From contig NZ_JAGIAS010000009.1 in the NCBI RefSeq assembly GCF_017744695.1, forward strand, positions 285,968-349,967: 64,000 nt of DNA, written 5' to 3'. The position numbers and the translations under genes were made by a program. The notes beneath the pieces are model-generated. The model did not search any database and was not told the DNA's origin. It saw nothing but the letters and a program-made list of their open reading frames with translations. This stretch comes from Dyadobacter sp. (GTDB taxonomy: Bacteria > Bacteroidota > Bacteroidia > Cytophagales > Spirosomataceae). The stretch's first letter is position 1. Each line of letters opens with the position of its first letter. This document shows positions 44,092-52,973 of the stretch, piece after piece.

Positions 44092-44700
44092 ATGGCTGAG
44101 AAAAACTATACAGGCACAGTACCGGATAATTATCGGGGTGAGAAGATCACTGCGCAGGCAACGCGAGACTTTGAAAGCCTTAGCGATGCCACGGCTTTTT
44201 TCAGGAAGGCGAGCCAGCGATTGATGGATGTGGAGCATTGGCAGCAGTGGGCAGGTAAAGCTCTGGCCGATTTTGTGGTTTCAGATCGCTCGGGAAAGCC
44301 CTTAAATGTGCCTGCGGAGCAAGGCCTTTTGATCCGAATAGACATTCCTGGCCCCGGCAGCGCCTCAGGCGAGGGGTACGACTGGGTGCGTATCGAAGAA
44401 ATAGCCAGTTCGGACAATCCCAATGTGGAGAGCATCGCCATTCGCGTCCGTCCTGTCGCTGCGCCCGGATCCGGCGATGCCGAGCCCGCTCACTTTTACG
44501 ATAGCCTATCCACCAGCACTTTTACCATCACCCGTGAAAATGGCAGAATCACCGCCGCCGTGTACGACCGTAATATAGCCGAAAACACATCCGCTAAACC
44601 GGTCATCGACAAGGTACGGAATGCGGTCACCGGGTTTGTTGGGAAAAAGGTGTTTTCCAAAGTCCAGTGGCAATTACTGGTAGACGGTCTTTTGCGCTGA
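44092..44700 (+). CDS. Hypothetical protein, first gene of the acetate kinase/phosphoketolase operon
   Basis: I do not recognise a family. 202 residues, no signal peptide or membrane segment. The N-terminal half is mixed alpha/beta with charged helices (FESLSDATAFFRKASQRLMD, EHWQQWAGKALADFVV). The middle is proline and glycine rich (IDIPGPGSASGEGYDWV) and the region ~105-165 has alternating beta-like strands (SIAIRVRPVAAPG, TFTITRENGRITAAVYDRN). The C-terminus is a helix-rich segment (FVGKKVFSKVQWQLLVDGLL). Codon use and composition match its neighbours. The stop is only 4 bases before the acetate kinase start, so it is co-transcribed with the phosphoketolase pair and may act in it or regulate it. 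Confidence 0.7.
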   Translation: MAEKNYTGTVPDNYRGEKITAQATRDFESLSDATAFFRKASQRLMDVEHWQQWAGKALADFVVSDRSGKPLNVPAEQGLLIRIDIPGPGSASGEGYDWVRIEEIASSDNPNVESIAIRVRPVAAPGSGDAEPAHFYDSLSTSTFTITRENGRITAAVYDRNIAENTSAKPVIDKVRNAVTGFVGKKVFSKVQWQLLVDGLLR

Positions 44701-44704
44701 ATCT

Positions 44705-45817
44705 ATGACAGAGGCTACCTCAATGATCCTGGCCATCAATTGCGGCTCTTCCAGTGTCAAATTTGCCGCCTATCGCGGAGCGGAAGAAGTGCTTGTGAGA
44801 GGAAAAATACAGCACGTATCAGGCGCCGAAGTTGCCCAGCAGATTGTAGGCCGTCTGGATAAGATCGGCTTGTTAGATTCCATTAAAGCGGTCGGTCACA
44901 GGATCGTCCATGGTGGTAATCGAAGAACTCCGGTGTTGATTTACGACACGGTAATGGCAGAGCTGGAAGAAAGCCGCGGGATGGCCCCGATCCATATGAC
45001 AGCGGCTTTGGACATGGTACAAAGCCTGCGCCGGGCATTACCCGAAGCCCATCACGTGGCATGTTTTGACACGATGTTTCACGCAGACCTTCCCGATCTT
45101 GCCAGAACCATGCCGTTGCCGCGGTATCTGACCGACAAAGGCATCGCGCGTTACGGTTTTCACGGGTTATCCTGCACTTATCTGCTCCGGACATTCGCCC
45201 GCCGGGCAGGCGAGCGGGCGGCTTCCGGAAAACTGATCATCGCGCATTTGGGTAGTGGGGCAAGTATGACGGCGGTGAAAGGAATGAAAAGCATCGACAC
45301 GACGATGGGCTTTACCCCCGAGGCCGGGCTCATGATGGGCACACGCCCGGGCGATATCGATCCGGGCGTATTTAACTACCTGATGCGAACGCAGGGCTTT
45401 GACTTGACACAGTTAGAGCGGATGATGCAGTCGGAGTGCGGGTTGGTGGGGGTGTCCGGGGTTAGCTCGGATATGGGTGAGTTGCTGGAAATGGCCGGGA
45501 AAGATGCTCGTGCCCGCCAGGCTGTGGATTTGTTTTGCTATCAGGCTCAAAAGTTCCTCTGCGGGCTCTGCGGGCCGCTGGGTGGGGTAGATGCCGTGAT
45601 TTTTTCAGGAGGCATAGGCGAGAACTTCCCTGAAATCCGGGCGCAGATATGCAAAGGACTGGGTTTCCTGGGCATTTCTCTGGATGAGACGAGCAATACC
45701 GAAAATGCATTTGAAATCAGCCGCCCTTCCAGCTCCACACGAGTTTACGTGATAAAAACGGATGAAGAAGCCATCATTGCCGAGCAAACGCTGGCGGTGG
45801 TAGAAAACCTTAATTAA
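44705..45817 (+). CDS. ackA: Acetate kinase
   Basis: 370 residues, ~30 shorter than most acetate kinases. Signature one LAINCGSSSVKF and signature two at YGFHGLSC are present, with VGHRIVHGG, IIAHLGSGASMTAV (catalytic His region), TRPGDIDPG (Arg) and FSGGIGENFPEIRAQI near the C-terminus. A second ATG at 44723 is another possible start. It interconverts acetyl-phosphate plus ADP with acetate plus ATP. The phosphoketolase gene begins 8 bases after its stop, so acetyl-phosphate from that enzyme would be used to form ATP and acetate. There is no phosphotransacetylase gene nearby, which supports this direct pairing rather than the usual ackA-pta route. Confidence 0.95.
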   Translation: MTEATSMILAINCGSSSVKFAAYRGAEEVLVRGKIQHVSGAEVAQQIVGRLDKIGLLDSIKAVGHRIVHGGNRRTPVLIYDTVMAELEESRGMAPIHMTAALDMVQSLRRALPEAHHVACFDTMFHADLPDLARTMPLPRYLTDKGIARYGFHGLSCTYLLRTFARRAGERAASGKLIIAHLGSGASMTAVKGMKSIDTTMGFTPEAGLMMGTRPGDIDPGVFNYLMRTQGFDLTQLERMMQSECGLVGVSGVSSDMGELLEMAGKDARARQAVDLFCYQAQKFLCGLCGPLGGVDAVIFSGGIGENFPEIRAQICKGLGFLGISLDETSNTENAFEISRPSSSTRVYVIKTDEEAIIAEQTLAVVENLN

Positions 45818-45825
45818 CACCGGAT

Positions 45826-48189
45826 ATGCGAGATATGAATTCAAATGATCTGGAAATGCTCGACGCCTGGTGGCGGGCCGCCAACTATTTGTCAGTCGGG
45901 CAGCTCTACCTGCTCGACAATCCGCTTTTGCGATCTGCATTGCGGCCGGAACATGTCAAAAGGAATATACTCGGGCACTGGGGCACCACGCCCGGGCAGA
46001 ATTTTATATATGCCCACCTGAACCGGGCTATCAGGGCTTACGATTTGAATATGTTTTACATTTCGGGTCCCGGTCACGGCGGCCCGGCGCTGGTAGCGAA
46101 TACTTACCTGGAAGGCACCTATTCGGAAATTTACCCCGATGTAAGCCAGAATGCAGGCGGGATGAAAAAGCTTTTCAAACAGTTTTCATTTCCCGGCGGC
46201 ATTCCCAGCCACGTTTCACCGGAATGCCCGGGCTCGATCCATGAAGGTGGCGAACTGGGTTACTCGCTAAGCCATGCGTTCGGGGCGGTACTGGACAACC
46301 CTGACCTTATCGCCGCTTGTGTCGTAGGCGACGGCGAGGCGGAAAGCGGCCCATTGGCGGCTGCCTGGCATTCCAACAAATTCCTGAACCCCGCGACGGA
46401 CGGGGCCGTACTTCCGATCCTGCATTTGAATGGCTACAAAATTGCAAATCCGACGATACTGGCGCGCATCAGCCACCAGGAGCTACGTGATTTTTTAAGT
46501 GGCTGTGGTTGGCTTCCGCTGCTGGTCGAAGGCGACGAACCAATGAATATGCACAGGCAAATGGCGAACGCGGTGGACGAAGCTATCGATAAAATCCGTG
46601 AGATTCAGTCCGCAGCCCGGCAGGAGGGCGCTGAGCAGAGACCTGTCTGGCCGATGATCGTGCTCAGGTCGCCCAAAGGATGGACGGGGCCTGAGATGGT
46701 AGACGGAAAAGCCATAGAAGGCACATTCCGGTCGCATCAGGTGCCCTTACCCTCACCGGCGCTCGATGAGAAATACTTGTGCCAATTGGAACAATGGCTG
46801 AAAAGTTACCGGCCGGAAGAGTTATTTGACCAGAGCGGCCGCCTGCATACCTATATCGCCGCGCTGGCACCCGATGGTAACCACCGAATGGGCGCTAACC
46901 CGCATACCAACGGCGGTTTGTTACTGCGGGACCTGCTGATACCGGATTTTAAAGAATATGCAGTGCAGGTTACGGCGCCCGGCCAGGTAGACGCATCCGA
47001 TACGACGGTGCTCGGGCGCTTTTTGAGGGATATTATAAATGCCAATAAAGACGCGCGTAACTTCCGGATTTTCGGTGCGGATGAAACCGTATCTAACAAG
47101 CTGGACGCCGTATTTGAAGCATCTTTCCGCCAATGGAGTGCGCCTATCAAAGATCAGGATGAGTTTCTTGCGCCGGAAGGGCGAATCATGGAAGTACTCA
47201 GCGAGCATTTATGTCAGGGCTGGCTGGAAGGCTATCTGCTAACGGGCCGCCATGGGCTTTTTAACAGCTATGAGGCATTTATTCATATTGTCGACTCGAT
47301 GTTCAACCAGCATGCCAAGTGGTTGAAAGTAACACTTGACATTCCATGGCGCCGCAGGATCGCTTCGTTGAATTACCTGTTGTCGTCGCACGTATGGCGT
47401 CAGGATCACAATGGGTTCTCCCACCAGGATCCGGGGTTTATCGATCATGTGGTCAACAAGAAAGCGAGTATTGTACGGGTGTATCTGCCGCCGGATGCCA
47501 ATTGCCTGCTCTCGGTGGCAGATCATTGCCTGCGGTCGAAACATTACGTCAATGTCATGATTGCAGGTAAGCATCCTGCGCCCCAATGGCTGGATATGGA
47601 TTCGGCCGTGGCGCATTGCAGCATGGGGGTCGGCATCTGGCGTTGGGCCAGTTCTGATCATGATCGCGACCCGGATGTGGTCATGGCCTGCGCAGGCGAT
47701 GTGCCTACGCTCGAAACGCTGGCAGCCGTTTCCATTTTGCGCACACATATGCCGTCGCTTCGCATCCGGGTAGTCAATGTGATCGATCTGATGAAATTAC
47801 AATCCAACCGGGAGCATCCGCATGGTTTGGATGACCGCGATTTCGACCTGCTCTTCACCCGCGACAAGCCCGTTGTTTTCGCTTACCATGGCTACCCCTG
47901 GCTTATTCACAGGCTTACCTACAATCGCACCAACCATGGAAATTTCCACGTAAAGGGTTACCGCGAGGAAGGTACTATTTCGACTCCGTTTGACATGACT
48001 GTACTCAATGGCCTCGACCGGTTTCACCTGGTACGTGAGGTGGTTGAACGGCTCCCCGGCGTCAGCACCGAAGGCGCCTACCTGGTGCAACTGATGGAGG
48101 AGAGGCTGGTTGCACACCGGAGCTACATCAACGAACACGGTATGGACATGCCCGAGGTTCGGGAGTGGAAATGGGAGCAGGCGCTCTGA
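45826..48189 (+). CDS. xfp: Phosphoketolase (xylulose-5-phosphate/fructose-6-phosphate)
   Basis: 787 residues, the normal length. Thiamine-diphosphate-dependent family: MLDAWWRAANYLSVGQLYL at the start, ISGPGHGGPALVANTYLEG, GDGEAESGPLAAAWHSNKFL for the diphosphate and magnesium site, and PILHLNGYKIANPTILARI. The C-terminal domain has VASSN-like FRIFGADETVSNKL and FHVKGYREEGTISTPFDM. It splits xylulose-5-phosphate with phosphate to acetyl-phosphate and glyceraldehyde-3-phosphate (and may use fructose-6-phosphate). It lies directly after acetate kinase, making a short bypass from pentose phosphates to acetate and ATP without CO2 loss. Whether it prefers the C5 or C6 substrate cannot be read by eye. 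Confidence 0.96.
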   Translation: MRDMNSNDLEMLDAWWRAANYLSVGQLYLLDNPLLRSALRPEHVKRNILGHWGTTPGQNFIYAHLNRAIRAYDLNMFYISGPGHGGPALVANTYLEGTYSEIYPDVSQNAGGMKKLFKQFSFPGGIPSHVSPECPGSIHEGGELGYSLSHAFGAVLDNPDLIAACVVGDGEAESGPLAAAWHSNKFLNPATDGAVLPILHLNGYKIANPTILARISHQELRDFLSGCGWLPLLVEGDEPMNMHRQMANAVDEAIDKIREIQSAARQEGAEQRPVWPMIVLRSPKGWTGPEMVDGKAIEGTFRSHQVPLPSPALDEKYLCQLEQWLKSYRPEELFDQSGRLHTYIAALAPDGNHRMGANPHTNGGLLLRDLLIPDFKEYAVQVTAPGQVDASDTTVLGRFLRDIINANKDARNFRIFGADETVSNKLDAVFEASFRQWSAPIKDQDEFLAPEGRIMEVLSEHLCQGWLEGYLLTGRHGLFNSYEAFIHIVDSMFNQHAKWLKVTLDIPWRRRIASLNYLLSSHVWRQDHNGFSHQDPGFIDHVVNKKASIVRVYLPPDANCLLSVADHCLRSKHYVNVMIAGKHPAPQWLDMDSAVAHCSMGVGIWRWASSDHDRDPDVVMACAGDVPTLETLAAVSILRTHMPSLRIRVVNVIDLMKLQSNREHPHGLDDRDFDLLFTRDKPVVFAYHGYPWLIHRLTYNRTNHGNFHVKGYREEGTISTPFDMTVLNGLDRFHLVREVVERLPGVSTEGAYLVQLMEERLVAHRSYINEHGMDMPEVREWKWEQAL

Positions 48190-48398
48190 TATCAATGTTG
48201 GCAAGTATTTTCCACCTGCTTCAAAGTCTGTTCCAAGGCGTTAGTCGGGAACGGTTTCCCCTGCCGATGTGGTAGGTGCAGGTAATTTTCTACACTTAGG
48301 ATCCCTGTATACGGTTTGGCAAAGGGTACATTTATTGACTGCCTACTGTCCTTGCCGGCAGATCGTACGGCACTATTTCTAACTAAAACCTGATAGTT

Positions 48399-48620
48399 AT
48401 GTCTGTAATAAAAGTTATCGAGGTAATGGCCAATTCTACCGAGAGCTGGGAGGATGCGGCCCAAACGGCGGTTACGCACGCCGCCCAGACGTTGAAGAAC
48501 ATCCGGTCGATCTACGTCAAGGAATTGACGGCGGTCGTCGAGCAGGACAGGATTACGGAGTATCGTATAACAGGTAAAATAAGTTTCCAACTTTTGGGAA
48601 GTGGCGGCCCTGAAGCCTGA
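48399..48620 (+). CDS. Dodecin family flavin-binding protein
   Basis: 73 residues, the usual dodecin length. The fold of one helix on a three-stranded sheet is clear: strand SVIKVIEVMANS, helix WEDAAQTAVTHAAQTL, strands NIRSIYVKELTAVVEQD and ITEYRITGKISFQLL. Dodecins form hollow dodecamers that store flavins and quench their light reactivity; most have a tryptophan that stacks on the isoalloxazine, and Trp22 here (ESWEDA) is not at the position expected for that residue, so ligand preference is unclear. Located alone between the phosphoketolase and a glycosyltransferase gene with ~209 bases in front, so it may have its own promoter. Part of the stress-like gene group. Confidence 0.92.
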   Translation: MSVIKVIEVMANSTESWEDAAQTAVTHAAQTLKNIRSIYVKELTAVVEQDRITEYRITGKISFQLLGSGGPEA

Positions 48621-48694
48621 GAAGCGGCCACGGGGTTTTTGCTCTGCGTGTATGTGATGGAAAGCCGATAGGAGTATTCAAACGGATCGTCGAA

Positions 48695-49765
48695 ATGGAT
48701 TTCTTAAAAATAGCACAGGTAGCCCCTTTGTATGAAAGTATTCCTCCCAGGCTTTATGGTGGTACCGAGCGGGTGGTCGCCTATCTCACCGAAGAACTTG
48801 TGGGGATGGGACATCAGGTGACGCTTTTCGCCAGCGGCGACTCGCAAACCCATGCCAGGTTGATTTCCCCGACACCCAAATCGTTGCGGCTCAATAAAGA
48901 CTGTGTGGACTCGATGGCTGCTCATATTGCTTTGCTTCAACTGGTGCAAGACCGGATTGAGCATTTTGACATTATTCATTACCATATCGACTATCTGCAC
49001 TATCCATTGTCGAGGCTGAACCATGCGCCGCATATCACCACATTGCACGGGAGGCTCAATATTCCTGACCTGCATGATCTGTATAAAATTTACTCGGATA
49101 TGCCGGTTGTTTCTATTTCACAGGCCCAGCGGAAGCCACTTGACTGGCTGAACTGGGTAGGCAACGTTTATCACGGTCTTCCCGCCACGCTTTTTAAACC
49201 CAATTTTAAACCGGGGAGCTACCTGGCTTTCCTGGGAAGGATATCCGTCGAAAAGAGGGTGGACCGTGCTATTGATATCGCGAAAGTTTGTGGAATACCC
49301 ATCAAAATAGCGGCCAAAATTGACAAAGACGATGCGGTATACTTTGAACAGAACATCAAAAAATTGTTGAAGCATCCACTGGTCGAATATATCGGTGAAA
49401 TCACCGACGCCGAGAAAGAGAAGTTTTTGGGTGAGGCAATGGCGCTGCTTTTTCCGATAGACTGGCCCGAACCTTTTGGGCTGGTCATGATCGAGGCCAT
49501 GGCATGCGGCACGCCGGTGATCGCATACAACCATGGCAGCGTGCCTGAAATTGTCGAACATGGCGTTAGCGGTTATATCGTAAATAACCGGCAACAAGCG
49601 GTGGAGGCGGTCCGGCGGATCGAGCTGATCAGCAGGGAAAGTTGCAGGGACGCTTTCGACCGACGTTTCTCTTCCTCGGTGATGAGCAAGGCTTATGTCA
49701 GTGTGTATGAGCGGATGATAGACGAGCGTGCGGAAAAGTTCCACTTCAAACCTGCTGATTTATGA
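48695..49765 (+). CDS. GT4 family glycosyltransferase
   Basis: 356 residues. N-terminal IAQVAPLYESIPPRLYGGTE with the glycine-rich loop of GT4 enzymes, then LRLNKD and HYHIDYLHYPLSRLNH. Donor site: LGRISVEKRVDRAIDIAK and WPEPFGLVMIEAMACGTPVI with the EX7E pair, followed by GSVPEIVEHGVSGYIV. No signal peptide. Its stop overlaps the next start (ATGA, 4 bases), so it is translationally coupled to an amylo-1,6-glucosidase-like protein. The pairing suggests that the two make and trim, or act on, the same glucan. This is inference; neither donor nor acceptor is known. Confidence 0.9.
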   Translation: MDFLKIAQVAPLYESIPPRLYGGTERVVAYLTEELVGMGHQVTLFASGDSQTHARLISPTPKSLRLNKDCVDSMAAHIALLQLVQDRIEHFDIIHYHIDYLHYPLSRLNHAPHITTLHGRLNIPDLHDLYKIYSDMPVVSISQAQRKPLDWLNWVGNVYHGLPATLFKPNFKPGSYLAFLGRISVEKRVDRAIDIAKVCGIPIKIAAKIDKDDAVYFEQNIKKLLKHPLVEYIGEITDAEKEKFLGEAMALLFPIDWPEPFGLVMIEAMACGTPVIAYNHGSVPEIVEHGVSGYIVNNRQQAVEAVRRIELISRESCRDAFDRRFSSSVMSKAYVSVYERMIDERAEKFHFKPADL

Positions 49766-51954
49766 ACCTGATTGAAATCGAAGACCAACACTATATCCTG
49801 GCAACATCTTCCCTGATTGATCAGCGCACGATGGTGCTAAAGGACGACGATTCTTTTGCCGTTTTTGACTGGCATGGGGATATCCACCAGGTAGGCGCCT
49901 TGGGTAAACAAGGCATTTACCATCGCGATACAAGATATCTGTCTGCGATGGAGCTGCATCTGGACGGGGTTCGCCCGGTACTGCTGAGCGGTAGCCCCAG
50001 GGAAGACAATCAGATGTTGATGATCGACCTAACAAACCCGGACCTTATTGACAAGGAAAAGGTCATTTTACATGGTACCATCCACCTTTTACGGTCGAAG
50101 TTTCTTTGGAGGTCGGCTTATCATGAAAAAATCAGTATTCGCAACTACGATCTTGAGCCTGTCAGTTTCTCGCTTGATATCCGGTTCGATGCAGATTTTG
50201 TCGATATATTCGAGGTGAGGGGCGCCGTCAGGGAACGGAGGGGCATAAAAGAGCCAATTATCCGGGACAATGGCGGTTTGCAGTTTTCCTATAAAGGCCT
50301 GGATGACATTGTCAGGACGACTAACATCAGTTTGACCCCTATACCAGAGGCCTTCAATCACAACTCGGCGGTATACCTGATCCGCCTGGACCCAAAGCAG
50401 CAAATTGAGCTGGAAATAACCATATCATTCTCTGATAATCAGGAGCCGCCGGTGGTAACCTTGCCATTCGGAAAAGCAAAATCAGCACTGAATGCTTACA
50501 TGGAGCGGGTTGGGGCCTATTGTGCTGATATCATCACCTCCAACGATCAGTTCAACGACTGGCTTAAACGCTCCAAGTCGGACCTGATTACGATGACCAC
50601 GCAAACGTCCCGTGGGCTGTACCCTTATGCAGGAATACCCTGGTATAGCACACCGTTTGGCCGGGACGGGATCATTACTGCGATGGAATGCCTTTGGGCG
50701 GAGCCGGAAATAGCAAAGGGGGTATTGATGTATCTCGCCCGTACACAAGCCCGGGACTTCAACGACTTTCAGGATGCCGAACCCGGCAAAATATTCCATG
50801 AGACAAGAGGTGGCGAAATGGCAGCCTTAGGCGAGGTCCCTTTTGAGCTTTATTATGGCACGGTTGATGCAACTCCGCTGTTTGTCTGCCTGGCCGGCCG
50901 GTACCTTCGGCGAACAAATGATCTGGTTACCATATCGGAAATCTGGCCAAATATCCAGCAAGCGCTTTTTTGGATCGATCATTACGGTGATTTGGATGGA
51001 GATGGATTTGTGGAGTATGCCACCAAATCTCACAAGGGACTTACCAATCAGGGATGGAAAGACTCCCAGGACGCCATATTTTACGAAAGTGGCGGGTTGG
51101 CTGAGTATCCGATCGCACTTTGTGAAGTTCAGGGATATGTATACGAAGCGAAAGTCAGGGCTTGTGAAATAGCCAGGGCACTGGATGATGACCTTGCGGC
51201 CGACAGGTTAAAAAGGGAGGCTGCGTTGCTGAAAGAAAACTTCAACAAGGCGTTTTGGTCAGAAACCAAACAGACATACTTTCTGGCGCTGGATGGCCAA
51301 AAGAAGCCGTGTAATGTCGCTTCTTCCAATGCAGGTCACTGTCTTTTTTCCGGAATTGCCAGCCCGGAACATGCAATCAGCGTCGCAAAGAGTCTCCTGG
51401 GTGAACCCATGTTTTCAGGTTGGGGGATCAGGACGATTGCCGACGACGAGGTTCGTTATAACCCGATGTCCTACCACAATGGCTCGATCTGGCCGCATGA
51501 CAATGCGATAATTGCCGGCGGCTTTTCCAGATACGGTTTGATGCAGGAAACGATCCAGGTCTTAACGGCGACGTTTGATACTGCAAGTCATATGCAGTCT
51601 TACCGGCTCGCCGAACTATTTTGTGGCCTTCCCCGTGAAAAAGGGCAGGGGCCCACCTCGTATCCGGTGGCTTGTTCTCCGCAGGCCTGGTCGGTAGGGG
51701 CGGTTTTTTTAATGCTTCAGGCCTGTTTGGGCATGGAGATCGACGCAGCGACCGACACGATTATTTTTTGCCACCCGGTGCTACCTTCGTTTATCAATGA
51801 GGTCACGATCACCAATCTGCGTTTAAACAATAAATCCATTATCCTGCAAGTACGGCAAGGAAAGGAGGGTTTGGATGCGGCCATACTTGGCCCTGACAAC
51901 GGAGTCAAAATAAAGGTGGTCAACAGTGTAGTTGAGGAGGAGCCAGTTGCTTAG
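49762..51954 (+). CDS. Amylo-alpha-1,6-glucosidase-like protein (MGH1/GH63-type) with glycogen-debranching N-terminal domain
   Basis: 730 residues. The first ~200 residues are the glycogen debranching N-terminal bis-domain (SFAVFDWHGDIHQVGALGKQ, GIYHRDTRYLSAMELHLDG). A linker is followed by an (alpha/alpha)6 barrel from ~275: GLYPYAGIPWYSTPFGRDGI (with the helical barrel's putative catalytic acids), IFHETRGGEMAALGEVPFEL, and near the end YNPMSYHNGSIWPHDNAI and CSPQAWSVGAVFLML. Proteins with this layout are annotated as amylo-1,6-glucosidases or as MGH1-like hydrolases; characterised members are few, so substrate is uncertain. It has no signal peptide and overlaps the preceding GT4 gene by 4 bases. 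About 200 bases without a gene follow it. Confidence 0.88.
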   Translation: MNLIEIEDQHYILATSSLIDQRTMVLKDDDSFAVFDWHGDIHQVGALGKQGIYHRDTRYLSAMELHLDGVRPVLLSGSPREDNQMLMIDLTNPDLIDKEKVILHGTIHLLRSKFLWRSAYHEKISIRNYDLEPVSFSLDIRFDADFVDIFEVRGAVRERRGIKEPIIRDNGGLQFSYKGLDDIVRTTNISLTPIPEAFNHNSAVYLIRLDPKQQIELEITISFSDNQEPPVVTLPFGKAKSALNAYMERVGAYCADIITSNDQFNDWLKRSKSDLITMTTQTSRGLYPYAGIPWYSTPFGRDGIITAMECLWAEPEIAKGVLMYLARTQARDFNDFQDAEPGKIFHETRGGEMAALGEVPFELYYGTVDATPLFVCLAGRYLRRTNDLVTISEIWPNIQQALFWIDHYGDLDGDGFVEYATKSHKGLTNQGWKDSQDAIFYESGGLAEYPIALCEVQGYVYEAKVRACEIARALDDDLAADRLKREAALLKENFNKAFWSETKQTYFLALDGQKKPCNVASSNAGHCLFSGIASPEHAISVAKSLLGEPMFSGWGIRTIADDEVRYNPMSYHNGSIWPHDNAIIAGGFSRYGLMQETIQVLTATFDTASHMQSYRLAELFCGLPREKGQGPTSYPVACSPQAWSVGAVFLMLQACLGMEIDAATDTIIFCHPVLPSFINEVTITNLRLNNKSIILQVRQGKEGLDAAILGPDNGVKIKVVNSVVEEEPVA

Positions 51955-52136
51955 AGCTTAAATTCTTCACCTAAAGCGTGTTGCTCTCAAGTGCCGGTGA
52001 TCCGCGAGCAACATAGGAAACGAATTGAAGAGCTGGTCGATACCAGCCATTGAAAAGTATAAGTCTTGCATAGAAATCTATAAGCCGGACGGCCGGGCAC
52101 CTGCCAACTTTGCATCATTCAATTAAACAAACCAAA

Positions 52137-52946
52137 ATGATGACAAAGACAGTTTTGATTACAGGTGCTTCTTCGGGATTTGGGAAGGATGCTGTACGGT
52201 TATTTCAGAAAAACGGATGGAATGTAATCGCTTCGATGCGCTCGCCGGAAAAGGAAACCGAGCTGGGGGAGCTTGATCGCGTGGCGCTCGTGCGCCTGGA
52301 CGTGACCGACAGCGTGAGTATACAAAAAGCAGTGGAAGAGGGCATTGCACGCTTCGGCAGTATCGACGTGCTGGTGAATAATGCAGGATTTGGTTCGCTG
52401 GGCGTACTGGAAGCGGCCCCGACCGAGGTGGTGCGCCAGCAATTCGAGGTGAATGTGTTCGGGGTGATCGACGTGATTAAGGCGGTGTTGCCGCATATGC
52501 GTAAAAATAAGAGCGGGGTGATCATCAATGTGGCGTCGATGGGCGGCCGGATCGCCTTTCCTTTCTCTACATTATATCATGCTACCAAATATGCGGTAGA
52601 GGGCTTGTCCGAATCGCTTCAGTATGAACTTGAACCACTGGGCATCGGGGTGAAAATCGTGGAGCCCGGCGGCTATAAGACGGATTTCGCAGGCCGGTCG
52701 CTGGCAACTTTTGGCGCGGGCGATTTGTTGGATTACATGCCTGCCTATGATGCCTTTGCGGGACAGGTGGACAACTGGCCGATGTCCGAGCATGTGTGGG
52801 AGGTGGCCGAGGCTATTTTTGAAGCGGCCAGCGATGGTTCACAGCAGTTGCGTTACCCGGTTGGGGCGGATGCCGTGCAGCTGCTTCAAGCCCGGAAAGA
52901 AATGGACGATCTCGCTATCAAAAACCTGATTGCCAGTCATATTTAG
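52137..52946 (+). CDS. Short-chain dehydrogenase/reductase (SDR)
   Basis: 269 residues from the ATG at 52137 (ATG at 52140 is in frame too; a further upstream start adds a non-conserved tail). Classical SDR: TGASSGFG nucleotide motif, LDVTDSVSI, VLVNNAGFG (~80), catalytic Ser in INVASMGGR, YHATKYAVEG with the active-site Tyr and Lys, and VEPGGYKTDF. It belongs to the group often annotated as oxidoreductases close to retinol-dehydrogenase-like SDRs. The AraC-type regulator begins 27 bases downstream on the same strand and is likely its regulator. Substrate is unknown. Differs clearly from the other SDR at 26154. Confidence 0.92.
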   Translation: MMTKTVLITGASSGFGKDAVRLFQKNGWNVIASMRSPEKETELGELDRVALVRLDVTDSVSIQKAVEEGIARFGSIDVLVNNAGFGSLGVLEAAPTEVVRQQFEVNVFGVIDVIKAVLPHMRKNKSGVIINVASMGGRIAFPFSTLYHATKYAVEGLSESLQYELEPLGIGVKIVEPGGYKTDFAGRSLATFGAGDLLDYMPAYDAFAGQVDNWPMSEHVWEVAEAIFEAASDGSQQLRYPVGADAVQLLQARKEMDDLAIKNLIASHI

Positions 52947-52973
52947 TATTAATCATTCAGCTGTTTCCCTGTT

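Noticed and set aside
51980..52012. Inverted repeat GTTGCTC/GAGCAAC after the amylo-1,6-glucosidase-like gene as a terminator
   Set aside because: Stem only 7 bp with a 19-base loop and no T run.
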